Positions 21,418 to 33,176 of a stretch of DNA of 64,000 nt are shown one piece after another; the stretch's first letter is position 1; each line of letters opens with the position of its first letter. The translations under genes were made by a program, and so were the position numbers. This DNA comes from Diadema setosum (lineage: Eukaryota > Echinodermata > Echinoidea > Diadematoida > Diadematidae): positions 22,014,837 to 22,078,836 of the forward strand of contig CM067065.1 in the NCBI GenBank assembly GCA_033980235.1, written 5' to 3'. The notes under the pieces are model-generated. The model worked only from the letters and a program-made list of their open reading frames with translations. It searched no databases and was not told where the DNA came from.

Positions 21418-21746
21418 GTATGTCAAAAATTGTGAGCAATCTATGTGAATATCTACGCTCACAATTATCTCGATATATATATTACGGAGCAGTAACAAGT
21501 TTTCATGACGGAATGCTATATAATAGTCCCATATATGTATAAATATGTTGTAAATGTAAACCGACGAACGGCAACCGAGCGAAACGGTCTCTAACGTTAG
21601 AATTCTTATTTCTTGAGTCTTGATGGAGTAATCCCTATAGCAGCTGCAAGCACAGCTAGACTGGGATGGGTTGGTGCAGTCGTTAAATTACTAAACTTAA
21701 GGCCCATATGTACTGTGTATATTAAAAATTGCATTTGACAAATGTT

Positions 21747-22537
21747 GGGTAATTCCGTGAAGTTGGGGCACAAAGTTGAAAGTGTTACATTTTAGCATAA
21801 CTCAATACTAATTATGCTATAGACCTGGGTCTAGATCTAAAGTTTACATAGATCTATGTTTATAGGCTTTACATTTGTATTGAGACCATACATTTTTCTG
21901 GAAATTTTGTGCCATTCAGACTCAATTTTGATGAAGTTATCTTTAAAAAATGTAACTGTGTCATGTAGCATCGTGACGTGTCCATGTAGCATCGTGATAC
22001 TATAAATAAAAAAATCTGGTCCTAAAAGACAAATTAATGCAATTAGCTTGACCAAAATTTGACATGATGTGCATAATTACTAATACTAGATTAGTCAGCT
22101 AGCTAAATATCTCAACTTTCCTTTCCACAGTTTTACTTTTACAAGAAAATTACACAATGTGTCACTATGCTACCCAGTGTCCCCCAAATGTAACAAAAAA
22201 GGAGACCGCGTAGCATCGTGATACATTTTGTAATTTTCTTTTAAAATTAATATGTGTACAGGAAATTTGAGATGTCTCTTAGGACCAAATTTTAAAATAT
22301 CACGATGCTACATGGACACGTCCCGATGCTACAGGACACCGTTACATATTGTTTAATAACTTCATCAAAATTGAGTCTGAATGGCACAAAATTTCCAGGA
22401 AAATGTGTGGCCTCAATGCAAATGTAAAGCCTACAAACACTAAATGTATAGCATCAAAATACTGAGTTATGCTGAAATGTACATTTCAAATTATCACGAT
22501 GCTACATGGACACTGCCCCAACTTCATGGAATTACCC
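21747..22537. mobile_element. 791 bp foldback MITE with GTAGCATCG motifs
   Basis: Long inverted arms with ends GGGTAATTCCGTGAAGTTGG and its complement (TGCCCCAACTTCATGGAATT...). The arms stay recognisable for about 250 bp. The motif GTAGCATCGTGA, or its complement, occurs about six times inside. The ends resemble those of the neighbouring element at 22843. Flanking duplications are not clear. Confidence 0.8.
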
Positions 22538-22842
22538 ATTTATGTTGTGGCTGTCAGAAATGTGAAGATGGACCTTATCTCACGATTTCATTTCATTTCA
22601 AAGGCAAAGCCAATCTGTCCAAGAAATAAGCCAGTTAAAAACTAACGCAACTCGCGCAGTTCGGGGTTCCACTTTGTCATTGAGCATGGATGGATGGGCA
22701 GTCAGAATTCCAGAAAAAAGGGTCATCTGTTGGCGTGTTGCTGTACCTACTAGGATTCTACCAGGAGAGCATGTTACTTGACTTTTAAATTCACTGTGAT
22801 AAGTATCTGTGATGTCGTCATGATTATTCAAGTGATCTTTTA

Positions 22843-25164
22843 GGGCAATTCCACGGTATATAGGACACAGGTGCCAAAAATTCAAAATGATATTTGTTTC
22901 AAACACCATACATTTTCAGACAATACTTGAGTTGAAGTTCTAAGAATCATTATGTTTTTCAATGTAAGCGGCCATTTCGATTTTCAAAATGGCTGCCAAA
23001 ATATGCCTATAAATACTCAATGGTAAAAAGAGAGGATTGTCACATAACTTACTCTCTGTATTATATCCACTTTACTAGTACTCTAAACAGCAATCTTGTA
23101 TATCATGCAGTTACCAGAGACGTCTTTTACCACACGATAGAAAAAAAATCTGGTCGCTTTAAGGAATTTGATAAAAACTTTTAATTAGTTTGACAATGAT
23201 GGATGTAACGTCAGTTACCAAAAACAAGGAATTTTTAACTTTATTCATCAAAGAAAGTGAGCTGTATGATGTAACTGGGGATTTCTAATGTATGCCTATT
23301 TGCCTTTCTTTTAATACTGGAAATAAGGATACTTGGCATACTGGAGAGTCAGTCAAAATGAACACTTCAAAATGTGTAACGTCAGTTACCGAAACGTCAT
23401 ACATGAGTATGTAGTAACGTCAGTTACCATGACCAGTAATTATAACTGAGGCAATTTTTTTGACTTTTAAAGGCCATTTCAATACATATGGGAAGTCAAA
23501 GGTTATCAACAAAGAGCAGCAATCCCTTTGATGGGGAATGATGTCATCACCATGGTATGTCCATGGATATATTCTTTTCATTTTATTAAACATTTATTTA
23601 TTTATTGATCATAATTATCATTTCTTATGGGGGGCTTGAGGTTTTGATTTTCGATTCAGCACAAGTTTAAGGTTAAATCATCTGGAAGTTTAGGTTTACC
23701 ACGTGCAATATATATGCACTCAAATTATACAGTACATTCACAGTCCTACATGTATGGGATGATAAAGCTACCAAAGTTTGTAGGCCTAATCAATGACGTG
23801 GTTGCATGGTAACCACCTTTTCTATACAAAAGCTTGTGTACAGCTGTATACCAACAGTTTTATAATCTTAACTTATGATTGCTTTTGCTAGCATTTGTCT
23901 TCTTTTCTGGAAGCTTACTGAAGTTTCTACCTCAAGGCAAATGCACAAACAGATATATTTCTTCGCTTGCACTTATGTGTGGTTTAGTTAATGTGACACA
24001 TCTTGTATTATGGTACATACATAAGGCATGTACTGTCATTACTGTTTGAAACTTAACACTAATGTTGCTTAATGTTTAACATTGATGTTGCTCAAAGTGA
24101 GAGGTGATTCTAGGGTTAAAAAAAATTGTTCATATTTGTTGATTACTTTATTTATTTATTTCATTCATGCAAGGACATTTTGTAATGGTACATGATAATT
24201 TAAATTATGAACAGGAAGATTTGTTCATATAATTGATCTTTAATGGATTTTTTTTTTCGTTGCAAAGTCCTATTTCTTGGTATCTGGGATGTATTTGCAA
24301 GCCTTGATACATCAGTGAAAAGGAAGAGAAAAACAGTTATAATACTTTATTACATTACATTATTTATGCCCAACTGTGCTATAACATGGGGGTGGGGGGT
24401 TGCCCCCTAAGGGCCCCACCCCATTTGTGTCTTTGGATTTTGTTTTAATTTGTTGCTAAGTAATTGCCTGGGATTGTTACTGGTATACTGCAGCAATATA
24501 ATAACCTGTTAAATAAATTTGTTCTCTGTAAACCCCATAGCAAAAGTATGTGTAACGTGAGTTACTGATATGTTTACCTTTAAGTTTTCATAGAACACAA
24601 AGAAAATGGACTTATGATTCATGTCATTTGTGTATTCATAATTGATGAACCAAGGTATGATGCCATATCAAACAAATCATTCTGAAAGGTCAGAATTATA
24701 AAATATCACAAAACTATTCCCAATCATGATTTTGCATGTGTAAACCCTATGGCAAATGTAAGCGTAACGTCAGTTACCGTCATGCCTTCACTGAAATTGG
24801 CATGGTGCTAAAAGGAATATATCTAAAGTGCACATTATTTTGCACACCTGTTCCTAAGAACCTAGGTGTATTGCCATATTAAACACATAAAGGCTAGAAG
24901 TCAGGGACATGAGATATTTCCATTTAAATCTACACCATAATTTCCCATGTCCTTTTTCCGTAACGTCAGTTACTGACACATTTTCACTTGCTATGTGATA
25001 AGAAATGCAGTTTGAGAGAAAAACTTTCCACCTATTTCTTCATTCTAATGAACTCATTCATCAATGCCAATTGCAAGCCCCAGGTGCTTTCATTTACAAA
25101 ACTACAACTTAAAAAAATTTCATGAAAATCCTTACGCGTAACGTCAGTTACCGTGGAATTGCCC
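22843..25164. mobile_element. 2.3 kb DNA element with repeated GTAACGTCAGTTAC motif
   Basis: Terminal inverted repeats GGGCAATTCCACGGTA (22843-22858) and TACCGTGGAATTGCCC (25149-25164), flanked by TTTA on both sides (22839-22842 and 25165-25168), a possible 4 bp target duplication. Seven copies of the near-palindrome GTAACGTCAGTTACC start at 23205, 23376, 23414, 24552 (one mismatch or more), 24764, 24960 and 25138, the last overlapping the right terminal repeat. No transposase frame is present, so it is non-autonomous. Confidence 0.75.
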
Positions 25165-26432
25165 TTTAGTGGTGCTTCTCGGCATTATATTATCCACCTG
25201 ACACAGCAAAAGCAGTATTTGACAATAATAAATAGAAAAGTATTTAATACATTAAATGCAAAATAATGAAATTTACTGATGTTTTTCAAAGTGCTAAGTC
25301 ATTACTGTATGATGGATCATCCTTCTGAATTCTGGTCACCTGGTCTATGCCAGTTCATTCTTTTTTTACTTTGTTTAAACATGACTGATGAATTCCATAA
25401 ATTGTTACATCAGGCAAGCTTTTGCCTTCTGTCGCTTGAAAGTTGTAGTGGTGGAGTGCCTAATCAATTGAGAAAAAAGAAAGGTCATTTGTACAAATGT
25501 GCCCGTGAGCTAACCCGAACTGGCTTGAACTTATCCATACACATCCGGTATCCGGAGGCTGTGTTGGCGTAGCATGGTATCACTCAGCCAGGAATGTCGT
25601 GAATCTTTTATCTGATGTCACCCGCATGTCTTCTGAGGAAAGAGAAACCATTCTCTAGTTACAAGCTGCAAATCTATGGAAATAAGGAATTAAAGTCAGG
25701 TCTAATGTCAAAATAACACCAGAAATGTCCAGGAAATGTGTTATATTGACTTAAGAAGTACGGTATTCATGTGAGGTAGTTTGATAATCAGCTCTTTGAC
25801 AATTGCCATGCCCTACAAAGCCATGGAAATATGGTTTGTTGAGTAAAGGCCGCTTTCGTACAGCTTTGCAGATCAATTTGTCAAGTAGAATATATGCTGA
25901 TCAATCTAAATAGCCAAGTCATCATAGGCAGGTATGCCCTTAGTCCACGTATTAAAAGCATGTGGAAACATTAAGTTGTGACACCAAGCTAACAAATTTC
26001 ATGATGTTAACTCATTAATCATTTTTTTTTTAGAGCATTATGACAAGGTACATGACAGCTTTCTCAAGGTTCTGCTCATGATCAGTAGATTTGCACCTTT
26101 GCTGACCTCTTTAAGGTGCCTCTCTTGTGTGAACAAGAGCTTGTGAAACCATCAGCACACACTTTATTTGTACCTCACATCTGATCAAAAGTTTGCATTG
26201 TTCAATGTCCCTATTACTTGTGGAAATGGAATACGTACTCCTTGACTGCTTTACATTCAGCTGGATCACCAACTTGTGAATATCCTGGCAACGCTCTAAA
26301 AGAATCTTCTTTTGTAGCTTTGTAGGTTCTCCCAAACACTAGCATGAGGAATGGGTAAGGAATATCATTTTCTCTTCAGGTGTGTCATTTGTTTTTTGAA
26401 TGGTCAAGTCCCCCTCCAGAGGCAGGTGTATA

Positions 26433-26588
26433 CTGTAAAACATGATATATTCGCGGCATGAAATTTTCGCGAATTGCCACTGGCGTTCAATGCATGTAGT
26501 GTAGACAAAAACTTTCGCGTGCATTTTAATTTCGCGAATTTTGGCGCTCGCGAAATTCGCGAAATTAAAATCCCAGCTTTTAATACAG
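26433..26588. mobile_element. 156 bp MITE with TTCGCGAA motifs
   Basis: The ends CTGTAAAAC... and ...TTTTAATACAG are flanked by TA on both sides. The interior has several TTCGCGAA-type palindromes. Compared with other array units (gtatatactgctagccc), the insertion point and TA duplication are clear. Confidence 0.75.
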
Positions 26589-27189
26589 TACTGCTGGCCC
26601 TCCTTACAAGGTGAAGGCTGGTAAATGTCAAGCATCTTTTGTCCATGTGGTCTGAGGAAAGAGAAACTGTCCTGTAGTCATGAATACATGCAAATTTTAA
26701 TGAAATAAGGAATTAAATTCAATTGTAATATCAAGATAACTCTATGAATTTCCCTGGATGTGCTATTAACTTTAAAAAGTATTCATGTGAGGTAATTAAA
26801 TTATCAGCTCTTTGATGGTTGCAATATCCTACAAACCCATCGAAAACATAGTTTGTGTGATAGGGCTAATTGACCAGTGTACCATATGTGATAGGACATT
26901 CTAGCTTGTCAATTTGTTTCATGACACCATGCTGATCAAATACATAAATAGCCAAGTCATCATAGACAGGTGTGATATGTCTATAGTCCTCGTAAGCATG
27001 TGAAAACATTACTAAGAACTTTGTGACACCGAGTTAATGTATTTTCATAATTCTAATAAATTATTGTTGCTATTGTAGGGCATACAAAGATGGTAGGTGA
27101 CAGCTATCTCAGATCTGTTCAGTAACTTTTGTCATTCATGACTCCTTAGTTGCTTCTCTTGTGTGGAACAAACAGGTTTATGAGCCCAT

Positions 27190-27357
27190 CTGGGGCCCGT
27201 TGCATGAAAGTTACAATTATGGTAACTTTGCCATCCAGTGGTAACTCCCATGGAATTCTTGATTCTGATTGGCCGTTGAGTATTGTTACAGTACCATGGT
27301 AGTTACCATTGGATGGCAAAGTTACCATAATTGTAACTTTTATGCAATGGGCCCCAG
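27190..27357. mobile_element. hairpin MITE with GGGGCCC ends
   Basis: The arms CTGGGGCCCGTTGCATGAAA... and their complement pair over about 45 bp with few mismatches. It interrupts an A-type monomer between 'gagcccatc' and 'aggacacac', which are contiguous in other units, so the empty site is known. No target duplication is evident. Confidence 0.8.
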
Positions 27358-28836
27358 GACACACTTTAATACCTTGTACCTGATTAAAGTTTACATTGTT
27401 TGATTGCCCATAAAAGTTAACACTAGAAAGGGGATGCATACAGTGCTTGACAGCTTTTGCACCTGGTAGGTGGATCAGCAACCTGTGAGTTCTCTGTCCA
27501 TGTGCTAAAAGAATCATCTTATTGTAGCACTGTAGGCTCTCCACATCTAGTGGGAGGAATGGGTTAATGGGTGTATTTGGATGCTCAAGTGCATGGTCAT
27601 AGTCAGGTGTGATACTGCTAGCCCTCCTAACTAGGTGAAGTCAGGTAAATGTCAAGAATCCCTTGTCCATGTGGTCTGAGGAAATAGAAACCATCCTGTA
27701 GTCATAACCTGCAAATCTATGGAAATAAGAAATTAAATTCAGCTTTAATGTCAAAGTAACTCTAGAAATTTCGCTATCTACTATTAACTTTAATAAGTAT
27801 TAATGTGAGGTAGTTTGATTATCAGCCCTGTGACAATTGCCATGCCCTACAAAGCCTTGGATGGTTTGTTAAATTATGCTTTACCATCTGTGATAGTACA
27901 GGTTTATATGCTGAATCAGTTAAATATAGCCAGGTCATCATAGGCAAACATACATTTATGCCCTATAGTCCACGTAAACATGTGAAAACATTACTAAGTT
28001 GTGACACCAAGCTAACAAATTTCATATTACTATAATCATTGTTTGTTTGTTTGTTTGTTGTTGTTGGTTTTTTTTTTTTTTGGGGGGGGGGGTTGTAGGG
28101 CATAATGGTAAGGAACACGACAGCTTTTTGATAATTCTCTACTCAGTAGATTTGCACCTTTGCTGACCTCATTATGGTGCCTTTCTCGCGTAGAACTAGA
28201 GTTTGTGAAACCGTCAACACACACTCTATTGATACCTCACATCTGATCACAAGTTTGCGTTGTTCAATGTCACCATTACTTGTGAAGCTTATAATTCCCT
28301 GTAAACAAGCAAAAAGTATCTTCTTTTGTAGTGTTGTAGGCTCTTCCAAACACTAGAAGGAGGAATGGGTAAAGAATCATTTTCTCTTCAGGTGTGTCAA
28401 TAATTTTTTGAATGGTCAAGTCCTCATAGGCAGGTGTATATACTGCTAGCCCTCCTTACAAGGTGAAGGCAGGTAAATGTCAAACATCTTTTGTCCTCGT
28501 GGTCTGAGGAAATAGAAACCATCCTGTAGTCATAACCTGCAAATTTAGGGAAACAAGGAATTACATTCAGATTTAATGTCAAACTAACTCTAGAAATATC
28601 CCTATGTGCTATTAACTTTCCTAACTTAGTATTCATGTGAGATAGTTTACTTAAATCAACTCTTTGATGATTGCAATGTCCCACAAAACCGTGAAAACAT
28701 GGTTGGTGTGATAGGGCATTTTAGTTTGTCAATTTTTTTTTTCAGGACACCATGCTGACCAAGTTCATGTAGGCTGTCTTTACACTGAGTCAAAAACAGG
28801 GAAGTGGTCTGAGAACCAGGCTACTAACAGCTAAAC

Positions 28837-29391
28837 GGCTTTTTACACTTGTAAATTTTTGCTTAGTCCCGTACCAACTGTGGGGCTAAGGGGGGGGGGG
28901 GGGGGGGCCTTAGCCCCACTGTTGGTACGGGACTATCCTTAGCCCACTTTCTGTTTACACTCGTTTTTGCCAAAGTGGGCTAGCCCCACCGATAGTCCGG
29001 TACTATCTGGCCCTGCAAAATAGCAGGGTTAGCACCACAATTGCGGTGCCAAGCAAGTTAGTGTAAACAGAACGAAAAAATAATCCTGGGCTAAGCGTCG
29101 GAGACGAAGTCCGACCCTCACTGACCAATCAGAAATGAGGTAATCAAGTGCTGCCGGTGCGTGCGTGTACATGTACAGTACACAGCGTGATCATGAATAT
29201 TCATGTGGTTTGGAAAGTCCGGGGCTATAAGAAATACGAGTGTAAAAAGGTCAGTTTTCTCCTTAGCCCCGGACAAGAGATAGTACGGGACTAATTGGCA
29301 AGTGTAAAAAGCTGAAAAAATTGGTACAGGACTAACGATAGTCCTGGGACAGAGAAAGTCCGGGGTTAAGAAACACAAGTGTAAAAAGGGC
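28837..29391. mobile_element. MITE with GGCTTTTTACACTTGT-type ends and a poly-G hairpin
   Basis: Inverted ends GGCTTTTTACACTTGT and ACAAGTGTAAAAAGGGC. At 28865-28935 a 26 bp stem (AGTCCCGTACCAACTG...) closes around a run of about 18 G. GTGTAAA-type and AGTCCxG-type motifs recur through the element. The flanks (aacagctaaacg / gtagagtggtaggg) are nearly adjacent in a related repeat at 41495-41530, which supports the boundaries. Confidence 0.7.
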
Positions 29392-29445
29392 TTAAGCAAG
29401 GTAGAGTGGTAGGGAAGTGAGTGAATGGGAGATTGCTGTTTCAGG

Positions 29446-29850
29446 GGGTTAAAGGGATCTAAAGTTTTGGTTGAGACCTAATTTCAGGTTTCTAACACTG
29501 TTTTGGTGAGATAATGAGTAATCTCTTATGAAATATTAAAGGATTGTAATTCCATGAGGAATTCAACATTTCTTTGCTGAAATCGGTTTCAAAATGGCTG
29601 AGATATCCAAAACAAAGCTATTCTAGTAAAGTGGATAGAACCCACCTTTTATTACGATCGCTTTGTTTTACTTTTTTTTTTGTTTTTTAGATATTTCAGT
29701 CATTCAAAACCTGATTTTCATCAAATAAACTTTGAATTCCTCTCAAAATGGTATGCTCTGTCATATTTCATCAATGTTGTGTTGCTATCTTGCAAAAAGT
29801 TAAAAGCCAAATTCTCATTTCCGTCAATACTGACTGAGTCATCCCTTTAA
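29446..29850. mobile_element. TTAA/AGGGA foldback MITE, family 3
   Basis: Bounded by TTAAAGGGA and TCCCTTTAA. The halves pair around a centre near 29650 (GGCTGAGATATCC... against ...GATATTTCAGTCATT). Related copies or parts lie at about 15204-15300, 17530-17700, 33177-33789 and 34479-34860. Some serve as AATAAA-rich sequence but no gene is implied. Confidence 0.7.
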
Positions 29851-30444
29851 CAGAGAGGTGGGTCTGGTATAAACCACTGAAATGTTGGATGGCCTTGACC
29901 AGGGATGTGAGTCTCACCTCCCTGCCCATAGTCTTGTTGTGCACACATACTCCAGTTCACTGGAGGACCAATATACATGTACCATATTACAAAGTCTCTG
30001 TACTTAGATCATCTTGAGCATGCTTGTTGATTACAGTGGCATTTTTCATCAAACCCTTCCCCTGATCTTAGACCTCAGAATACATTTGTAAATAGTATTT
30101 GTATATACTGATTAATCTAATTTGCCCCTTGATCACCAGCTGCACCAAGTGGTATGTAGTACCTTTGATGTACACAGGCCTTCCCATAAAGTGAACCATT
30201 CAATGAACTATTTCTTGAAAAGAACATTAACATCTATCCTATATTCTAATATCTCAGATACATAGTTGTATACAAATGATGATTTTCTTTATTCACTTTC
30301 TTCCAAAAGAGGGAACTTTGTAATCCCATACTGCACAGACACATATTATGGGCCCACTCAATGTCAATAATCTGAATCATCGTGACATGTTTTTCAACAT
30401 GGATAGTAGGATACATTCTTGGTATTTTATTACTATTTTTTAAT
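29694..30444 (+). repeat. tandem segmental duplication, unit 1
   Basis: This 751 bp unit begins TTTCAGTCATTCAAAACC, inside the right half of the family 3 MITE, and repeats at 30445 with high identity. It lacks the TTAA MITE found in unit 2 and so provides the empty site. Confidence 0.85.
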
Positions 30445-31725
30445 GTTTCAGTTATTCAAAACCTGATTTTCATCAAATAAACTTTGAATTCCTCTCAAAA
30501 TGGTATGCTCTGTCCTATTTCATCAGTGTTTTATTGCTATCTTGCTAAAAGTTAAAAGCCAAATTCTCATTTCCATCAATGCTGACTGAGTCATCCCTTT
30601 AACAGAGAGATGGGCCTGGTATAAACCACTGAAATGTTGGCTGGTGAGTCTCACCTCCCTGCCCATAGACTTGTTGTGCACACATACTCCAGTTCACTGG
30701 AGGACCAATATAACTATGTGCATGTATTACAACTGTACTTAAGGATCATTTTGAGCATGCTTGTTAACTCTTTACATGCCACGTTCGCACGTCCGACTCA
30801 GTCGACGGCGTGCCAACTTCGCATATTCTGCTCAACATACAAAGCCGCCAAAACCGATCAATAAATCGGCGAATCGATCACTGCTAATCCCGTGGCACAA
30901 TGAAAGCGTTTCTCGTGTTTTTGTTTCTCTCATATACGGCTTGCATTCTATGTGGTGATTGACTATCAAGCCGTGTTCCCAACTAGATTTGCTCGTACAT
31001 TCTAAGTTACTGTCACGGTTTTACGTGCAAAAGTCATGCCTTTAGAGTAATGTAGCAAGTGGTCATTTAAAAGAAAATTGAAAATAGATTCGTCATATAA
31101 TTTATATCCAAACAAAGCTTGGCATTCCTCTTTAACTTTGGCTGAGCACTATTATGCCCATCTTAACAGAAATCTGTAGAATTTATACACATTGGAAAAA
31201 CAGAATTCCTTCTCAAAGCATGACTACCTTCCTGTCTCAGAATAACGTGGCACACAGGGGGTTTCCACTGTGGCACATAAAGAGTTAATCAAAGCACCCA
31301 TTTCTCACCAAACCCTTCCCCTGATCTTAGACCTCAGAATACATTTATAAGTAGTATTTGTATATAAGATGCTGATTAATTTACTAATTTCCCCCTTGAT
31401 CACATACAGTTTTCTGTATACCAGCCACCCTGAGTGGTAAACAATGTGCCAGGTAGTAACTGTATGTTACACAGGCCTACCCATAAAGTGAACCATTCAA
31501 TGAACAATTTCTTGAAAAGAACATTAACGTCTATCCCATATTTTGATATCTCAGATACATAGTTGTATTTATATACAAATGATGATTTTCTTTATTCACT
31601 TTCTTCCAAAAGAGGGAACTTTGTAATCCCATACTGCACAGACACATGGGCCTACTGAATGTCAAAAATCTGAATCATCGTGACATGTTTTTCAACATGG
31701 ATACATTCGGGGTATTTTATTACTT
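30445..31725 (+). repeat. tandem segmental duplication, unit 2 (with MITE)
   Basis: This is a second copy of the same unit, longer by the 525 bp TTAA MITE at 30764-31288. Otherwise it is collinear with unit 1. Confidence 0.85.
30764..31288. mobile_element. TTAA-bounded MITE, family 2, copy 3 (intact)
   Basis: TTAA at 30764-30767 and 31285-31288, with inverted ends CTCTTTACATGCCAC / GTGGCACATAAAGAG. Unit 1 of the surrounding duplication has no insertion at the same point (gcttgttgattac), so the insertion followed the duplication or was lost from one copy. Confidence 0.9.
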
Positions 31726-31804
31726 CCGTATTACATATTTGCTTAATGATCCATGTCCACAATCTCTACTTTTTCGTAGGAAACTGTTTTTCCATTGCTG
31801 ATTG

Positions 31805-32490
31805 AACTCTTTATGCATGTAGGCCTACGTGCCACAGAGTAAATCACCTTTTTTTTTTGTGCCACATACTCAGTGAGCTAGCATGTGCAGTCATGCTTTG
31901 GGAAAATATTCTATCAGAATCATATAGGTTTGTTTGTAAATGTTATTGAAACATAAGGACATAATAAGCAAAGATCTGGGGCATATGACAAGCTTTGCTT
32001 TGATCATGAATTATCATGGAAATTTATGATTATTTTTCATTAGAAGGACCAGTTATAGCAGCATTGTTATAGAGCCATTATATGACTTTAATTTGCAAAA
32101 AGTATAGTGACTGAAATTTATAATTTACTTGCAAATCTAGTAGGGAACATTGCTTGATAGTCAGTTAGGGTGGATAGGGTGGGGGGCATATTGGGTGCAC
32201 ACGGCCTCTCTTTATATTTTGTCAAAACAACAGAAAATTAAAAAATGGGACTTTTGATTCGGTAAAAGCACCTCCCCATTACGAAACTCCAAGAATCCCC
32301 CCGTAAGTCACCACATACATGTAACATGCAAACTACTCGTGCACAGGAATGGAATCGCAAAAATTGCTTTTAAGTTATATTGCAGTAGCATTTGAAGATC
32401 AATTGGTCAGTTTGGGCAAGTTTGTGATTTGTGCAGAACTTGTCACGCCATCGACTGAATTTGCGTGCAGAAGTGGCACATTAAGAGTTA
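31805..32490. mobile_element. TTAA MITE family 2, diverged copy 4
   Basis: Begins near aactctttatgcatgtaggc...gtgccac and ends gtggcacattaagagtta. The interior matches the family loosely, with an extra stretch of about 130 bp (about 32165-32300) not seen in the other copies. Confidence 0.6.
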
Positions 32491-33176
32491 TTTTTGTAAT
32501 GCATAATTATACTGCTACAGGCTTGTATATTGGCACATTTATATTGTACTTTAGCCCAGAGCTTTACTCTTTGCGCGGATATGTTGTATCATACATTGAT
32601 TTTTTTTTTTTGAAAGAAGGTAGCTGGATTGAATGCATAATCATAAAGTAGCATGAAGGCATTATGTGCACCTATATTGTACAGATTGTATGACCACATG
32701 TATGTTTTTTATTGTTTTTCTGTAATTTTTATTTGATTTGTATAATTTCACATGATAATACATTCATCTTGAATGTATGAACACAATAAGCAATAAACAA
32801 TATTGGTTTTGAAAAAAATGTACACACACACACACACACAACCATATAGACTATTCATGAGCTCACAAGATTACTGAGCAAGTGGTAAAAGAGATTGCCC
32901 AGTTTCAATCACAGAAGCTCAAAATTTTCAAGGCTACATCATTTTATCTTTGGAATGCTTTCCTTTTTTAATTCAGCAGATCTGACCACATCAGTATAAA
33001 AACAAAATAAGAAATGACACCTGGTGCATTGTTAGGGATTCATGTTGTTTTTGTTGTTGTTGTTGTTTTTTTTTTGGGGGGGGATATAATTGTGTCAGAA
33101 AATATGACCTTAATTCATTCATTAACAAGAATTTTCAAATTTCATGTTGACACTACAGGATAACTTACATAACCTT

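Larger units (their letters stand above)
25600..28770 (-). repeat. inverted copy of the 46-62 kb dimeric array
   Basis: Monomers of the large array run here in the opposite orientation: B-type at about 26040-26400 and 28090-28400, A-type at about 27090-27560, with the shared linkers between them. Two MITEs interrupt it (26433-26588 and 27190-27357). The copies are more diverged from the main array than its units are from each other, so this looks like an older arm. Confidence 0.8.

Noticed and set aside
22598..22909. Minus-strand 103-codon open frame
   Set aside because: It starts inside the 2.3 kb mobile element and crosses its end, so at best it is chimeric. The remainder is not recognised.
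25279..25572. 97-codon open frame with a possible acceptor near 25410
   Set aside because: No family resemblance, only one open frame of several possible, and no partner exon that fits in phase.
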